DNA of 64,000 nucleotides from Persicaria tinctoria (GCA_037127255.1 JBANSL010000009.1:14993975-15057974); one strand, 5' to 3'. Positions 9,658-22,668 are shown, counted from the first letter of the stretch. Made by a program: numbers and translations. The notes: generated from the sequence alone by a model not told the origin.

Positions 9658-10923
9658 TGATAATGCATATTTTAGATAGGCATTATAGATAGTTTTAGTT
9701 TAGTTTAGGTTGCATTTCTTGCCTGCTTTATTGTTAATTTGCATCTTGTGTTTATTTTAGAAAAGTTCGGATTCTGCGCAATTTTGTGTTTATCTCGCAG
9801 ATTGAATCGGAACACATTTGAGGAGATGCAATGTCTCGAAGAGGAACACAAGATATATGGAAAGGAACAAGGAAGAAAGAAGCAAGGCAAGACGAGGAGA
9901 AAAGCCCGCAAAGGAGCTAGAAGACCACGGCAAAGAGTGAGCCGCGGGCGCCGCATGAAGTGCCGCGGGCGCCGCAGTGGCCGCCGCAGCGAGCAGCTGA
10001 GAGGGCATGTGCGGCGGGCGCCACAGCTCTTGCCGCGGCCGCCGCTTTTGTTAAGGAAAACCCTAGTTTTTAGTTGGTTCCTTTTGGGCCGACTTTGGAT
10101 GTTTGTTTTAGGCTTTTTATGTTATTTTTCTTCAGCATTCATTCTATTCATTCAACCATTAGACTTTTTAGAGATTTTTGGAGCGATGTCTTCCATGAGG
10201 AACTAAACTCATCTATTCTGCCTGCAATTTGAAGCTTTATTCGGATTGATTGTGAGTTTCTAATTCTCGCTCCTGATTTCCTATTTGTGAATGCTTCAAC
10301 TTCTTTGTGCTTAATTAATTATTGTTTTGTTCTATCTTGTCTGGCCAACTCGTTAGATCAATTCAATCGCTAAGGTTTTGTAGATTCCTGGTTGTGAACC
10401 TTAACCTAAGTGGCAAACTTATTCCTTTAGGGCTGGTTGAACTAATTGAATAAGTAGGAAGTTGAATGTGTTGTTAAATCCTTTTTTAGGGACTGCAAAT
10501 ACCTTGGCTAATCTCTGAACTTAAAGCTATCAATTGGGTTAAATCCTTCTTTAGGGACTGTTCGATTGATAAGGGTTGCTAGGACTGGTTGGACTAGTAA
10601 CTATATTAGGTCGGGACAAGGGCATTCATAGGAAACATAATAGGACGAGAAGAAGTTACAAGGATCGCTTCAATCCGATAAAGTGGAAAATTGTAGGTGG
10701 AATTGCTTCTCTAAATTGTTTAAACCAAAATCACTTATTCTGCTTTCGTTAATTTGCTTTAAAAACTTTCACACAAAAACCCCCTTCTCTGGTTACTTAA
10801 TCAACATTCAAATCGCACTTGAGTTATAAATTTCCCTGTGGGATCGACCTCTTACTTATTGCTATACTAGTTATAGGTTTGAGTTTACTTTGACGGGATC
10901 AACGACAGGTTTCCCCTCCGTCA
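9658..10923 (+). repeat. A 3' LTR
   Basis: This 1266-bp LTR is nearly identical to the 5' LTR; by eye they differ at seven positions. It is followed by the second copy of the GCGGC target site, after which B's 5' LTR resumes. Confidence 0.93.
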
Positions 10924-11059
10924 GCGGCGTAACGGCTGGCCTGGCGCTCGTTAGAGCCATGGCGGGCGTTTGAATCAGAGGAGGAAGATGAATTGGGGGC
11001 CCTACCTCCTTGCTTGGTATATTTCATTTGTTAATATTGAATCGGTTGGGAATTATAAA

Positions 11060-11160
11060 TAAAGCGTTGGTTCGGTTCGGTTTGGGTTAAAAACGTCGGT
11101 TCGGTTGGATTTAAATGGTTTCGGTTCGGGTTAAAAGCGTTGGTTCGGTTCGGGTTTATT
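11060..11160 (+). repeat. GGTTCG-rich short repeats in B 5' LTR
   Basis: Repeated GGTTCG and GGGTTAAAA-type units form a short degenerate array. The equivalent stretch in the 3' LTR lies at about 19340-19435. The role is unknown; it could lie in the promoter or terminator region of the LTR. Confidence 0.6.
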
Positions 11161-12560
11161 CGTTATATAACTATTTATTTAATTTATTAATTAATTGTCT
11201 AACCAATTCCCGATAATTGATTATTTTAGAAATCGATTTGTGTGTCGGTATTTAAAAAGGGCTCGGTTTTAAAGTATATAAATCGAATTCTTTAGTAACG
11301 GTTGAAAATTTTTAAGTCCCTAGAAGGATTATTTTAATTAAAGTAAAGTATGCCAGGATTATTTAATTGGATTGAAGTATGATTGGGCCAGTTATGGAAA
11401 TGACAGTGGAGTAAGATGATATAAGATGTTGAGATAAGTTGAGAAAAAAGGATGTTGATGATGCTATGGTTAATGGATTGATGAGAATGTTATGTAGTGG
11501 TAAATGGATCCCATTTTGTGAGTTTACTTATGCATATTATTAATAATTGTTAGGTGATCTGTAACCTGCTTGCTTGTATCTTGCTGCTTTTCGTCTTGCT
11601 GATCTACTACTCCAGGTAAGTTCTTTGAACTTACTTATGATGGGCGCTCTATGCACTGGGTGTTATATAGTAGGCTAGTGTCCATGCACCATACGACTTA
11701 GAATCATGCTTAGGAGCTAAAATGAAAATCATATGATTGCTATATGTCCTTGCAAGAGAACGGCCGTTATCTGTGATAGTCCTAGAGTCCTTGCTAGGGT
11801 CATAGGGTAGCCCAGCCTCATCGGGTACCCTGAGTCAATCGAGTCTATATGAGCATGATATGATAGCCCAGCACCATCGGGCAAGCGATGAGATGATATG
11901 ATATGATGATGCCGTGGTTTGTGCACCACCACGAGGAAATTGATATGCTATAGCACCGAACTGGCCAGTCTCCGCCCTATTGAAAGGGGGTGGAGGTACG
12001 AGAGGGACATGCCACTTGGCATTCTGTGTGGATCCATTTATCGCTTTCTGCATTATATTAAACTGTCAGTATATATATGTGATTTAATTTACGCATGACA
12101 TTACGCATTTCATCTTAAGAATATGATGCTTATTATATGCCTCTCAGAGTGTGTTTACATACGCGCATGAGTGACCTGATGATTGACCCAGATCCCCCTC
12201 ATTTTTTTTAGATTAAGGTAACCGTTAGCCTCTATCGTTGCTTATGTGGATGCTTGGCGGGTTCAGACTTTTGGCGTTAGATCGAGAGGTTGAGAGACCA
12301 CCACACTTCCTCTCTTTTATACTCCTTTTCGGATTGTATTTAAACTCAACCTTATTTTTGCTTTCGTTCGATTTCACGATTAGACTAAGGCAGGTATTTG
12401 ATCCCCAATGGATCCGCGATCTTTAAGGGTTCGAAATCCCTTCTTTTAGTACAAATATTTTGTTTTAAAACTCAACCCGTACCTGGATTGCAAGATCCGA
12501 ACAAGGGGTTTTATCCCTTGAAACGTAACCCGGAAATCATAATTCTGGGCCGTTACAAGA

Positions 12561-12572
12561 TGGTATCAGAGC
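12561..12572 (+). other. B primer-binding site (tRNA-Met type)
   Basis: TGGTATCAGAGC lies three bases after the 5' LTR end. It matches the 3' end of plant initiator tRNA-Met, the usual primer of copia and chromovirus-type gypsy elements. Confidence 0.88.
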
Positions 12573-15500
12573 CCAGGTTGTGCAATTCGGGTACACAAGG
12601 GTCGAGTGTAAGTTTTGAAAACAGCCCACGAGTTTCAAGGACTTTTCGAAAAGGATTTAAAGGGGCAAAATGAATTTAAGATGCTTAACTAAAATTGAAC
12701 TAAGTAATGAACTCGACTTGTAATAAATAAGGAAAATCGACCAAACGGGGACACGAGTGGGTAGTAAAGGCGGTAGACCACCCCTATTGGGTGTAGTTGG
12801 GAACGATAGGCAAAATACTAGCTTTCTCTTTACAGAGGGTTCAGAAGACTCCAAGGAGATTGCACCAAGGTCGTTGGAGTGGCGAGTTAGGTAGGATCGC
12901 GAGGTTTTTGCCCCTCCGGTCAGTCGCTCATCGAAGAGTGACATTAGATAGTTTGATGTGCTTTATAGATTGAGACTGAGTATGATCTCCCTCGAAGGAG
13001 GTCATTATAATTGTCATTGACTAATTCTATGCTGAGTGCTTGATATGCTAAAGTCTGATTGGTATGCCTAACAATTAAATGTGTTTCGACTGATCTGTAC
13101 AAACGGGATAGTGGGAGTACCCTTAATTCTATGTGGTCAACCCAGCTTGTGTGAAATAGCCCCTTCCACTATGTTTGTTAACCCTTTGACGGTTCTATCG
13201 AGTCTTTCTCCCGGATGTCAGTATCTTTCATCGGAATCGGGTTGGTAAACACATTGCGTCAGAAACTCATGTATGTATATGGAGGTTGTCTGAGTGAGTA
13301 TTGGAAGGTAGTTCTTGATGTCATTTTGAATCAAAAGTAAGGTGTTTCCGGGGTTGTCTTCCTTGATTCTTATGATGATCAATCGAGGTTTTCTTGCCAC
13401 AAAGAGTCGTACGTACCAAGGTCCCACGAGATATAGGGGTGATGAGTAAGTTGGGGAAGGTCAATGGTTGCCCTTAGGGATCTCTGTCCAGTTGTAATGG
13501 TGACTCTCTCCGAACTGCATGACATGATTTTGTAACCTCCTGCATGTATCTTGCAAATGCTCAATTGTAAAATGTTGCTCAGGTTATTATATCTTTGATT
13601 AGTTACATTGATCAAGTCTTGTGTTATGCCTCACTCTCTATTGTGATTACGTTGTCATAGCATGCCTACTTGACTTATTGTATTAATTGTACTAATGATT
13701 GATTGGAAGCATAAACCACATGATATGAACCTACATGATAATTGTATTCTCCTGGGTTAGGTCCATAATAGCGTGATAAACTCTTCTTCGTGTGAATGCT
13801 TGTAAATGATCTCTTTATCATACTAGCTCATGACGCCCTGATGCTTATTGCCCGTTTTATGACAAGAATCTACAACATGCCCATCTATTCTGTATTCGTC
13901 AGATTGTTGTTTTGCACTTTATATTGTGGTGTGATTAGTGCGTTGGAACGGGAGTATGTGGTATAATTGAGTCTTGATGAATGCATGCTTTAATGTTTAT
14001 GAATTCATGATGGCCATTGTGTGAGCTCAAGTTACACATGTTACGTCTCTATCATCCCAGCATGCCTTACTCAGTATGTTGCATCGTTATACTAGTGCAT
14101 GAATGTAAATGTCATGTGTTAGGAAGCCATATGATTAATGTTCTCTCTGTAAATAGGTTTATGATAGTGTGATCGTTCAGTTCTGGTATCATGATAGAGT
14201 GAGTTCCTTACATGATGGATATGTGGTACAACTTGATGTCAACATGCCTTATATGATACGTAATTCCCAGTAAATGTTAAGATGATGATCCTTAATGTAA
14301 ATCCGTGGATGTATGACCTTCTGTACCCATGCTTGCCCCATTGATTAGGTCCCATGTTGCACCTTGATTCCTGTCCTGATTATATGTCGCCTTCGCATGT
14401 CTAATTGACCTGTTGTATTGGTCGTACTAACGACTGATTTGAAGCATGAATTGCATGATAAGTGTCTGTATATAGTTATTGTCTTCTCCTAGATTAGGCC
14501 CATGATAGTGTGCTACACTTCCCTTGTATGAATGTCGTAAGATGATTTCCTCTGCATGATTAGTCGATGTTACCCGTGGTTGTTGACTAAATTAGTAGTT
14601 CAATTGTGATCATGCTATTTGATGTGATGTCTTGGTAAATGCATGCCTTATTCAAATGGTTGTTGAGTTGGAATACATACCTTGTATGCTAGTCATATTG
14701 CCTGTTGCGTAGGCTTGTATTATGAATTGCTATATTCCTCCCATGCTTCTATATCGACGGACTATGTTCATAGGATTTCTTGCACATCGATGTGTTGGTC
14801 ATTCAAGCGCATGTATGTATCGAATGTCGTGTTAAGCCTTTAGTATCATGTAGGGTCCCTGGTTGTGACTTGTGTAAATTTATACCTTGCTTGCATTATT
14901 GTTGATTCCCTCTCGAGCCAGGTCCCTCATAGTGTGATTATTTCCTCTTTCTATAACCTTGAAATATCTTACTCATGCAAATTAGATTGATGTTGAATTC
15001 GATGATCAATTGCTTTATGTGATGGTTTATCCTGGCATGCTTACATGTTAGCACTCGGTAGTGTTTCCCTATTACCTTATGAATTCCTGTAGTGTTGGCA
15101 TAGATGTATGATTTGACACCTCGCATGATTACACACCACGTTATATCATTTCGCATATGCATGACGCATGAATGTTAAAATGAATTTAGTTGAGTTACCT
15201 TGATTGTGGTCATGGTTCAATATGTGCTAGTAGTATCCTGTAGGGCTTATGGTTTCCAATATGACTCACTAAATGATTACATGTTGTACCTATTCTATGA
15301 TGTGATAACTATTGTACCTTTATATGTGTCCCATGATGATTCGTTCCTAGCATGATTATAATCTATTGCCATTATGTCCTTCTTGTTACTTTTGATGATG
15401 CCTCATGTTTCGTGAACATCCTCTTGAACCCATTTTAATGACTCTTGACTATGCTTGTATCACATTATGTGTCGCTAGTATCATGTAGGACATGCACTTT

Positions 15501-18050
15501 CTAAATGTACCTCATCATATGATTACGTGCCATGCTTGACCTACTATATGACCAGTGTGTTCGGATGAGATAGTTACTAGGTTGCTCCTATATGTTCTCG
15601 TATGACACTTAATCTAGTTGTTATGTTACACCTCACCATGCCATATTTGACCTCACCTATTGATGCGTACACCATGCTTGTGCATTCTTTCATATACACC
15701 ATACTCGTCATCGTCGTTAAATCCCACATGACCTCGAATCCTGCATGATCATTCTTGATTCCGCATAACTTGCTTAAGTTGCTAGGCATATCTGCTTTCA
15801 TGGAATAATAGACTACTATCTTGTCTCGCATGCATCAGTATAGGAATCGATCGTGTCGTTGGGAATGAATACGAATGTTGCTCCCCTGAGATAGGTACAT
15901 GTTAGCGTGGATTAGTGTGATTGATATGCTCCATGATGAATTCATGTTTGGTTGTCGGGATTATAACTTAATGGACTTCCATAAGGGCATCGTTGCTATT
16001 CTCAGGTCGAAGTTTCGTCTCTAGTTGTCATCTTTAGGGTTGGTTTGTGTTTGTTCCGAAAGGAACATTGGGTTGTCTGCTCTTGTCCCTCCCCTATCTT
16101 CGCTAACTTGAACTCCTACGCGACACGTTGGACGAGCGACCGCATGAAAGAGGAAATGGGAAGTCGGATAGCGATAGAGCAACGCCGCGAAGGCGTGGGC
16201 CCATAACCCACGGGCCTCAGGATCAATGATTTCAGCAGGACAATCACGTTTTGAGGATGACGATTAATGAGTACGATATGAACTACGAGCAAGAGTGTCC
16301 TTCGTTTAAATTGCCAATCCTTCTAAATTAGTTGATGGCGATATTGCACTGACCTGACGATGAAATTTACGTGTTGATGTGCTTACTTGGTAATAAATGT
16401 TGCCTGAGGGTCTAGTGATTATGATTATATGATTCAATGCCTTGCAGTTCTTACATAATATGATGTCTTGATGTGTTGCTACTCTATATTGCTAAGCATG
16501 ATCTGAACTCTTGTGCCTATAAAAGTATGAACTGCGAATGCTGAGGAACCTGAATTGTTATCTGATAAGGTTATGTTGAAACTTGCTAGCTTGAATTGAC
16601 TATGTTCATATGTGGTGTTTTGCAATAATTTTAAGCATAATAGCAATTTGAGACTTGTTGACTTATGATAATTTGGGAATTTTCTTGCTTACATGACTTG
16701 TTAATATGTACTGGCATGATGTTAGATAGCGACCATAAGGAACTTGGTATGGAACAATACTACATGTTGATATGCAATATTGAAATCTAGTGAAAGTGAC
16801 AAATGCTATCATGATATATTGATGATTTGCTAACCTGTTATGTTGTTGTAGAATCATGTTAGGATGTGTTGCGACATGATATATGAGATAATGATGTGTT
16901 ATTATATGAAAGCATGATGATGTATTATATAGTTAAACATGATTATTGATACGTCAAATGATGAACATGACTCAATGGTGCCTGGTTACTAAATGATCGT
17001 CATTCGATACTGTGATGAGTTGAGGTGATGTGTTTTAGGGCATGCTGACATGTTGGTGAATTATATACTACTTGAACTTCCTTTTCTGAATCTTAATAGG
17101 CATGGCCTTGATGTGTTGATATGTTGACATGATAAATCTGCTATGACTGGTTCTACTTGTAGTGCGATGTTATGCGATTTTGAGAATTGATGTGTACTGA
17201 CATACTAACCCTGTGACACCTAGCCCATTGATCTCTTGACATGTGTGCTTGCATGATAACTTATGAGAATTCGATCATGGACTTGTGATTCCTTCAGTAT
17301 GATGTAGATATGCCTTATGGCTCGTGGTATGATGTTGAGATTTTGTTATTGCTTTTGACATGTTCTGAATGGATGGTATGATTTATGTTATGGGTAAAAA
17401 TGTTATGTGGTTGAGATTATCATGATTGATGTTGAGATTTGCCACATGAGAGGTGGCTGATGATGTTATGAGTTGATGAGTTGGTTTACTTTTGTTCATG
17501 CTGAATTGAGAATGATGATTGATTTGATTCGGAAACTAGGAAGAGAATATGAGATTAGTCTTTAGAGGTGGATGATTCCACCTCTCGTGATGTGAAATTG
17601 CTTGATTAATGTCGGGTTAGGGAATTTTGAATGGTGTTTAAAAAAGGACGGAGTTGGGTGTAGAGAAATCGAACGCGATTGATAACTTCAATGATTTTGA
17701 GACCAAACCTTTTCAAACAAAGGACGCTCTTGGAAATTAACCGAGATTGCATTATGACGTCCCACGAAGTGGATACAGACATTTTATAGGGGGCCTTATA
17801 GACTGCTTGCTAAGACCTAGTGGAGATGCTGTAATGCTTTTTGAGTTATGATATGACCGAGAAGTCGAAGTAAGGATGTGGTAGGGGCCCATATTACATT
17901 CTTACTACGATTTATTGGGGATATTATGATCACGACAACGGTACTGTGAGGATCTCATGGGGGCACTTGTGAGGTGCTTACGGGATCAATGACATGATCC
18001 TTGGACTCACCAATTTAAAACTTCAATCCCCTATTTTTAAAATGATTTTA
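12573..18050 (+). other. Non-coding internal domain of LARD-like element B
   Basis: About 5.5 kb with no open frame above roughly 95 codons and no gag or pol similarity on either strand. It is T-rich and full of short TGATATG, CATGATG and TTGATG-like words without a clean tandem repeat. A locally GC-richer patch at 16080-16260 includes paired GGGCCCATAACCCACGGGCC blocks. LARD internal domains are typically conserved non-coding RNA used for packaging and priming; that role here is inference. Confidence 0.7.
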
Positions 18051-18086
18051 GTCTCGGGGACGAGACTTGTTTTTAGAGGTGGATGA
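18040..18086 (+). other. B polypurine-tract region
   Basis: The segment before the 3' LTR contains CGGGGACGAGACTTG and then TTAGAGGTGGATGA, a layout (GGACGAAA-like block plus purine-rich tract) common at the 3' end of chromovirus-type gypsy elements. The purine stretch GAGGTGGATGA abuts the LTR. Confidence 0.6.
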
Positions 18087-20887
18087 TGTAAAGGCTCGGA
18101 TTTTCAAATCCTAATTTTCTGGAATAAGAGAATTAAAAATGAAATTAAATCGGTTTTAAAACTTGTTTAGCGGATTCCGACAAGAGTATAAATTTAACGA
18201 ACAATTTCCGTTTTTTTACCTCGAAAATTCAAAATAATTATCGGATGGCGATATCCTCGTCGATTTTAAAAATCTAATTAATCGAGAAAGCAAGATTCAA
18301 ATAAACTAACTGTCAGGAACTAATTTCGGGGTCCGAAATTCGCGTATTCGTAATTTATTTCCGGGTTTTAACCATTCCCACACTCTAATGTCTCTATCCC
18401 TGACCCACTCCCATCACTCACCTTACCCTTCAAATTCAATCCACCCCTCCCCCGGTCATTCATTCATTCAATCATCACCATACCTTCACCTGCTCCTCGC
18501 GCCTTCACCATTACCCTCGCTGACTTCGCCATCTTCATCACGCATCACCTTCACCACCACCTGCTCTCCTCCACGGGTCCGCCACCATCGTCACCTTCAC
18601 CCCTGTTACCGATCACCACCGCCGAGCACCTCCGTCCTCCTTTCTCCAAGGCCACAGCAGCTGAGCTCCACCACCCCGACGTCCCCAAGCGCCCTACAGC
18701 AACCCCGGTGCTCCCAGCGCCACCACCGAGCCACCAAGGCTTCGTCGCCTCCGTTTGAGCGCGAACCAGTCTTCCGGTAAGCCGTTCTCCTTCGTTTCCG
18801 ATCCAAATCACCCCCGAGCTCTTCCATCACACTCACCCATATCCGGCGCAGGTCCGACGAGCCATCGAGAGCCACCGACAAAGCCCATAACTCCGATCGA
18901 GCGCTCCGAAGTCGCGAACATGTCGGTGAGCTTCCAAGCCTCATTTCATTTCTCGTTCGATTTCGTTCCTCCTTTCGATGCGTAGAATAGTTGGGCGAGT
19001 GAGCGAGAGCTTAGTGCGAGACTATTGGGTTAGCTTGAGAGCTCCGGCGAGCTCGAGAGAGAGGCGAGGGCGCGAGCGAGCTCAGCTAGACGAGGTTGAG
19101 CGAGGGCAAGGTAGCAGCGAGCGAGGAGTGTGAGCGAAGATGATCGAGCCGGCTAGGATGAGCGAGAGCTGAGGAGTTGGCCACGAGCGAGGTCGAGCAG
19201 GGCGGCGCAACGGCTGACCTGGAGCTCGTCGGAGCCATGGCGGGCGTTTGAATCAGAGGAGGAAGATGAATTGGGGGCCCTACCTCCTTGCTTGGTATAT
19301 TTCATTTGTTAATATTGAACCGGTTGGGAATTATAAATAAAGCGTTGGTTCGGTTGGGTTTGGGTTAAAAACGTCGGTTCGGTTGGATTTAAATGGTTTC
19401 GGTTCGGGTTAAAAGCGTTGGTTCGGTTCGGGTTTATTCGTTATATAACTATTTATTTAATTTATTAATTAATTGTCTAACCAATTCCCGATAATTGATT
19501 ATTTTAGAAATCGATTTGTGTGTCGGTATTTAAAAAGGGCTCGGTTTTAAAGTATATAAATCGAATTCTTTAGTAACGGTTGAAAATTTTTAAGTCCCTA
19601 GAAGGATGATTTTAATTAAAGTAAAGTATGCCAGGATTATTTAATTGGATTTTTGGAAGTAGTTTTAAAGATTAAATATTAGATGAATTAGAAATGGCTA
19701 AGTATAAATTTAAAGAAATTGTTTTGACTAACAACTGGACTAGCTAGTGAGATTATATGGATTGAAGTATGATTGGGCCAGTTATGGAAATGACAGTGGA
19801 GTAAGATGATATAAGATGTTGAGATAAGTTGAGATAAAGGATGCTGATGATGCTATGATTAATGGATTGATGAGATAAGGTGATCTGTAACCTGCTTGCT
19901 TGTATCTTGCTGCTTTTCGTCTTGCTGATCTACTACTCCAGGTAAGTTCTTTGAACTTACTCATGATGGGCGCTCTATGCACTGGGTGTTATATAGTAGG
20001 CTAGTGTCCATGCACCATACGACTTAGAATCATGCTTAGGAGCTAAAATGAAAATCATATGATTGGTATATGTCCTTGCAAGAGAACGACCGTTATCTGT
20101 GATAGTCCTAGAGTCCTTGCTAGGGTCATAGGGTAGCCCAGCCTCATCAGGTACCCTGAGTCAATCGAGTCTATATGAGCATGATATGATAGCCCAGCAC
20201 CATCGGGCAAGCGATGAGATGATATGATATGATGATGCCGTGGTTTGTGCACCACCACGAGGAAATTGATATGCTATAGCACCGAACTGGCCAGTCTCCG
20301 CCCTATTGAAAGGGGGTGGAGGTACGAGAGGGACATGCCACTTGACATTCTGTGTGGATCCATTTATCGCTTTCTGCATTATATTAAACTGTCAGTATAT
20401 ATATATATGTTATTTAATTTACGCATGACATTACGCATTTCATCTTAAGAATAGGATGCTTATTATATGCCTCTCAGAGTGTGTTTACATACGCGCATGA
20501 GTGACCTGATGATTGACCCAGATCCCCCTCATTTTTTTTAGATTCATGTAACCGTTAGCCTCTATCGTTGCTTATGTGGATGCTTGGCGGGTTCAGACTT
20601 TCGGCGTTAGATCGAGAGGTTGAGAGACCACCAAACTTCTTCTCTTTTATACTCCTTTTCGGATTGTATTTAAACTCAACCTTATTTTTGCTTTCGCTCG
20701 ATTTCACGATTAGACTAAGGCAGGTATTTGATCCCCAATGGATCCACGATCTTTAAGGGTTCGAAATTCCTTCTTTTAGTACAAATATTTTGTTTTAAAA
20801 CTCAACCCGTACCTGGATTGCAAGATCCGAACAAGGGGTTTTATCCCTTGAAACGTAACCCGAAAATCATAATTCTGGGCCGTTACA
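18087..20887 (+). repeat. B 3' LTR
   Basis: Complete uninterrupted LTR of 2801 bp, TGTAAAGG...GTTACA, followed by the TSD GATCC. It shows the empty insertion site of element A (GGGCGGC followed by GCAACGGCTG) near 19200. Open frames inside it, such as 18388-18780, also occur in the 5' LTR and look like CT-rich leader sequence, not genes. Confidence 0.9.
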
Positions 20888-21306
20888 GATCCTTGAGTGC
20901 CTTCCAAGATGTTCCTTCGACTTTCTTCATGATCAAGCATGATCAACTATGAATCAATTGTTTCCTTGTATGAAAAGTGAAATCATGAAAGAATAAAAGA
21001 ATATGCATAATGTATCTAGTACACAAAATGGGTTAGATGAGAAACTTATATATATATATATCGATAAAGCCCAAGTCTCATCACATAGCCCAATATAGAG
21101 CCCATTATAGTTTAGGCCCAAAAAGATTGGCCTCGATTTCTTTCCTGTAAAAGAATAAGTTAAACTATATAAATGTATAAGTGATCGAAACATTTTAGTC
21201 TGGGTTTCAAGACCTTGGAACCCAGCCTTTTTGTCTTTCATCACCCTTTAGATCACCTGCACGTTAGTTCTCAAGATCTTACAATCAAGGTGGAGTCTTC
21301 ATCAGC

Positions 21307-21403
21307 TGTAACCTCCACTATGATATCTCCCTCTTTTACCGGGTTGCGCCACCGGCACCTGTCCGGTCCTCGTCCCCACCGCCGACTGCTTTGATGGCTC
21401 CTG
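21307..21403 (+). CDS. CRK exon 1, right part: end of second DUF26 domain
   Basis: After the second TCAGC the gene resumes in frame. The codon at the junction becomes Cys, followed by NLHYDISLFYRVAPPAP, which matches the standard end of a CRK DUF26 domain (SCNxRYE-like, then a Pro-rich spacer). The exon ends at a GTAATT donor (21404) with phase 1. Confidence 0.87.
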
Positions 21404-21561
21404 GTAATTAATTAGATCGACCACCTTCAATCTCACCCTTTTTTCACATCTCATCAACGATGAGATCGATGTGAAAATCAATTGATTTTGAATCCTCTTA
21501 AACATATATATATTTACATCTAATTAATTAATTAATTCAATTGATATATGATTGAATGCAG

Positions 21562-21708
21562 GGAAGAAATCTTCATCCAAAAAGGTTATTGGTGTTGTGA
21601 TCGGAGCAGCATCAGCTGGGGTAGTGCTGCTTGCTGCCGTCTTCTACCTGCTCACTAGGAAGACGGACAACCAACAGTTTGTCGAAGCATTTGCGATTGA
21701 TGTTAGTG
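21562..21708 (+). CDS. CRK exon 2: transmembrane helix
   Basis: The exon starts after TGCAG and ends at GTAAGT. It encodes a Lys-rich pre-membrane segment, a hydrophobic helix (VIGVVIGAASAGVVLLAAV, then FYLL) and the stop-transfer basic pair in LLTRKTD. Phase 1 in and phase 1 out match the flanking exons. Confidence 0.87.
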
Positions 21709-22312
21709 GTAAGTCGAAAGCCTGAAAACAGTGAAAAGTCTTAAATTTCTACCTAGCTCTGACTAGTCTACAACTTTAACTTATTTGGAATAAAAATCGC
21801 AAAATAGTCAAGATGGTATATAAAAAAAAAAGTCATTCTTTCGAACATAAAATTTTTTTTTTCAAAATGGTAAAATAAAAATAAAAATTGTAAAATAGTC
21901 CCCGCGGGGTTCCCCACGACAGGAATGTGAATTTTAAATGGGGATAGAGGACCCGACGAGAATGGGAACGAGGGACATTTTTGATACCCGAACGGGGACG
22001 GGGACGGGGACGGGGAGGGTACTCCCCTCCCCGTTGACATCCCTAATTAGCCCAACTAAAAAAAAGTCATTGTTTCAAATGTATATTTTTTTCTTTTCAA
22101 AATGGTAAAATAAAAATAAAAATTGCAAAATAGTCAACAATTTAAACTTATTTGGAATTTAGTCAAAGTGTAAGATAAGTCCGTGATTCAAACAGCGATT
22201 CTAGGCTCTAGCCCAACTAAAAAAAAGTCATTGTTTCAAACATCGAATTTATAATTTTTTTTCTTCTAATTTTCCAACAAAATTCGTATTTAAGAGAAAC
22301 AAGTGAAAAAAT

Positions 22313-22668
22313 ACATATAGGTAGGGAGAGAAAGAGGACAAAAGGAATGAGAGAGAGGGGGGAAGGCCTAGTGCAGGACAATTGACGAGAGAAGAGGTAG
22401 GGAATGAGAGACAAGAGAAGAAGAGAGCGGGGGAGGGCCGTTGCACAGGACTCCGTGCGTAATTAATATATACTCTATCTGTCCCACAATACATATAGGT
22501 AGGGAGAGAAAGAGGACAAAAGGAATGAGAGAGAGGGGGGAAGGCCTAGTGCAGGACAATTGACGAGAGAAGAGGTAGGGAATGAGAGACAAGAGAAGAG
22601 GAGAGCGGGGGAGGGCCGTTGCACAGGACTCCGTGTGTAATTAATATATACTCTATCTGTCCAACAAT
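22313..22668 (+). repeat. 178-bp tandem duplication in CRK intron 2
   Basis: Two adjacent near-identical copies, 22313-22490 and 22491-22668, start ACATATAGGTAGGG and end ACAAT. They differ at only a few bases. Both include the left end of the MITE (CTCTATCTGTCC), so the duplication happened after or through the MITE end. Confidence 0.9.

Larger units (their letters stand above)
4284..10923 (+). mobile_element. Element A: young Athila-like gag-protease retrotransposon without RT
   Basis: LTRs of equal length (1266 bp each) begin TGATAATGCATA and end CCTCCGTCA. The TSD is a perfect GCGGC (4279-4283 and 10924-10928), and the empty site is present in B's other LTR. It has a primer site, a full-length gag-protease ORF, a non-coding 3' region with several foldable elements, and a polypurine tract. 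By eye I count seven substitutions between the two LTRs, about 0.6 percent, so the insertion is recent. There is no reverse transcriptase, RNase H or integrase, and no obvious lesion in the ORF. It could therefore be mobile with enzymes supplied in trans. Confidence 0.92.
3164..12557 (+). repeat. B 5' LTR, interrupted by element A
   Basis: The left LTR of B carries element A at 4284-10923 plus one duplicated GCGGC. The corresponding uninterrupted site is visible in the 3' LTR near 19200. A CT-rich leader-like stretch lies at 3460-3860 and a run of GAGCGAG-like repeats at 4070-4280. Relative to the 3' LTR it lacks about 110 bp (present at 19653-19760), while it keeps about 70 bp near 11485-11555 that the 3' LTR has lost. 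These are reciprocal small deletions since insertion. Confidence 0.85.
3164..20887 (+). mobile_element. Element B: LARD-like non-autonomous LTR retrotransposon
   Basis: Long LTRs begin TGTAAAGGCTCGG and end GGGCCGTTACA. The left LTR spans 3164-12557 (about 2750 bp once nested element A is removed) and the right LTR 18087-20887 (2801 bp). The TSD is a perfect GATCC (3159-3163 and 20888-20892). A tRNA-Met-type primer site TGGTATCAGAGC follows the left LTR. The 5.5-kb internal region has no ORF above about 95 codons and no recognisable gag or pol. Its end, with a GGGACGAGACTT block before the 3' LTR, resembles chromovirus-type gypsy elements. Replication would depend on proteins from a related autonomous element. 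Confidence 0.88.
2471..21301 (-). mobile_element. Element C: solo copia LTR in CRK exon 1 (interrupted by B and A)
   Basis: A single LTR, TGAAG...TTCA, is flanked by a perfect TSD TCAGC (2466-2470 and 21302-21306). With nested element B and its TSD removed it is about 1100 bp. It resembles the LTRs of Sirevirus-like element E: both share the left end TGAAG, the ACTCTAGAAGG block, the CTTGCCTACGTCCCCG block and the right end AAGGTGGAGT. The orientation is therefore minus. No internal domain remains, so this is a solo LTR left by LTR-LTR recombination. A run of 14 G lies at about 2507-2520. Confidence 0.88.

Noticed and set aside
12561..12572. Possible tRNA genes suggested by TGGTATCAGAGC and TGGCGCC words
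   Set aside because: They are primer-binding sites beside LTR ends. No cloverleaf surrounds them.
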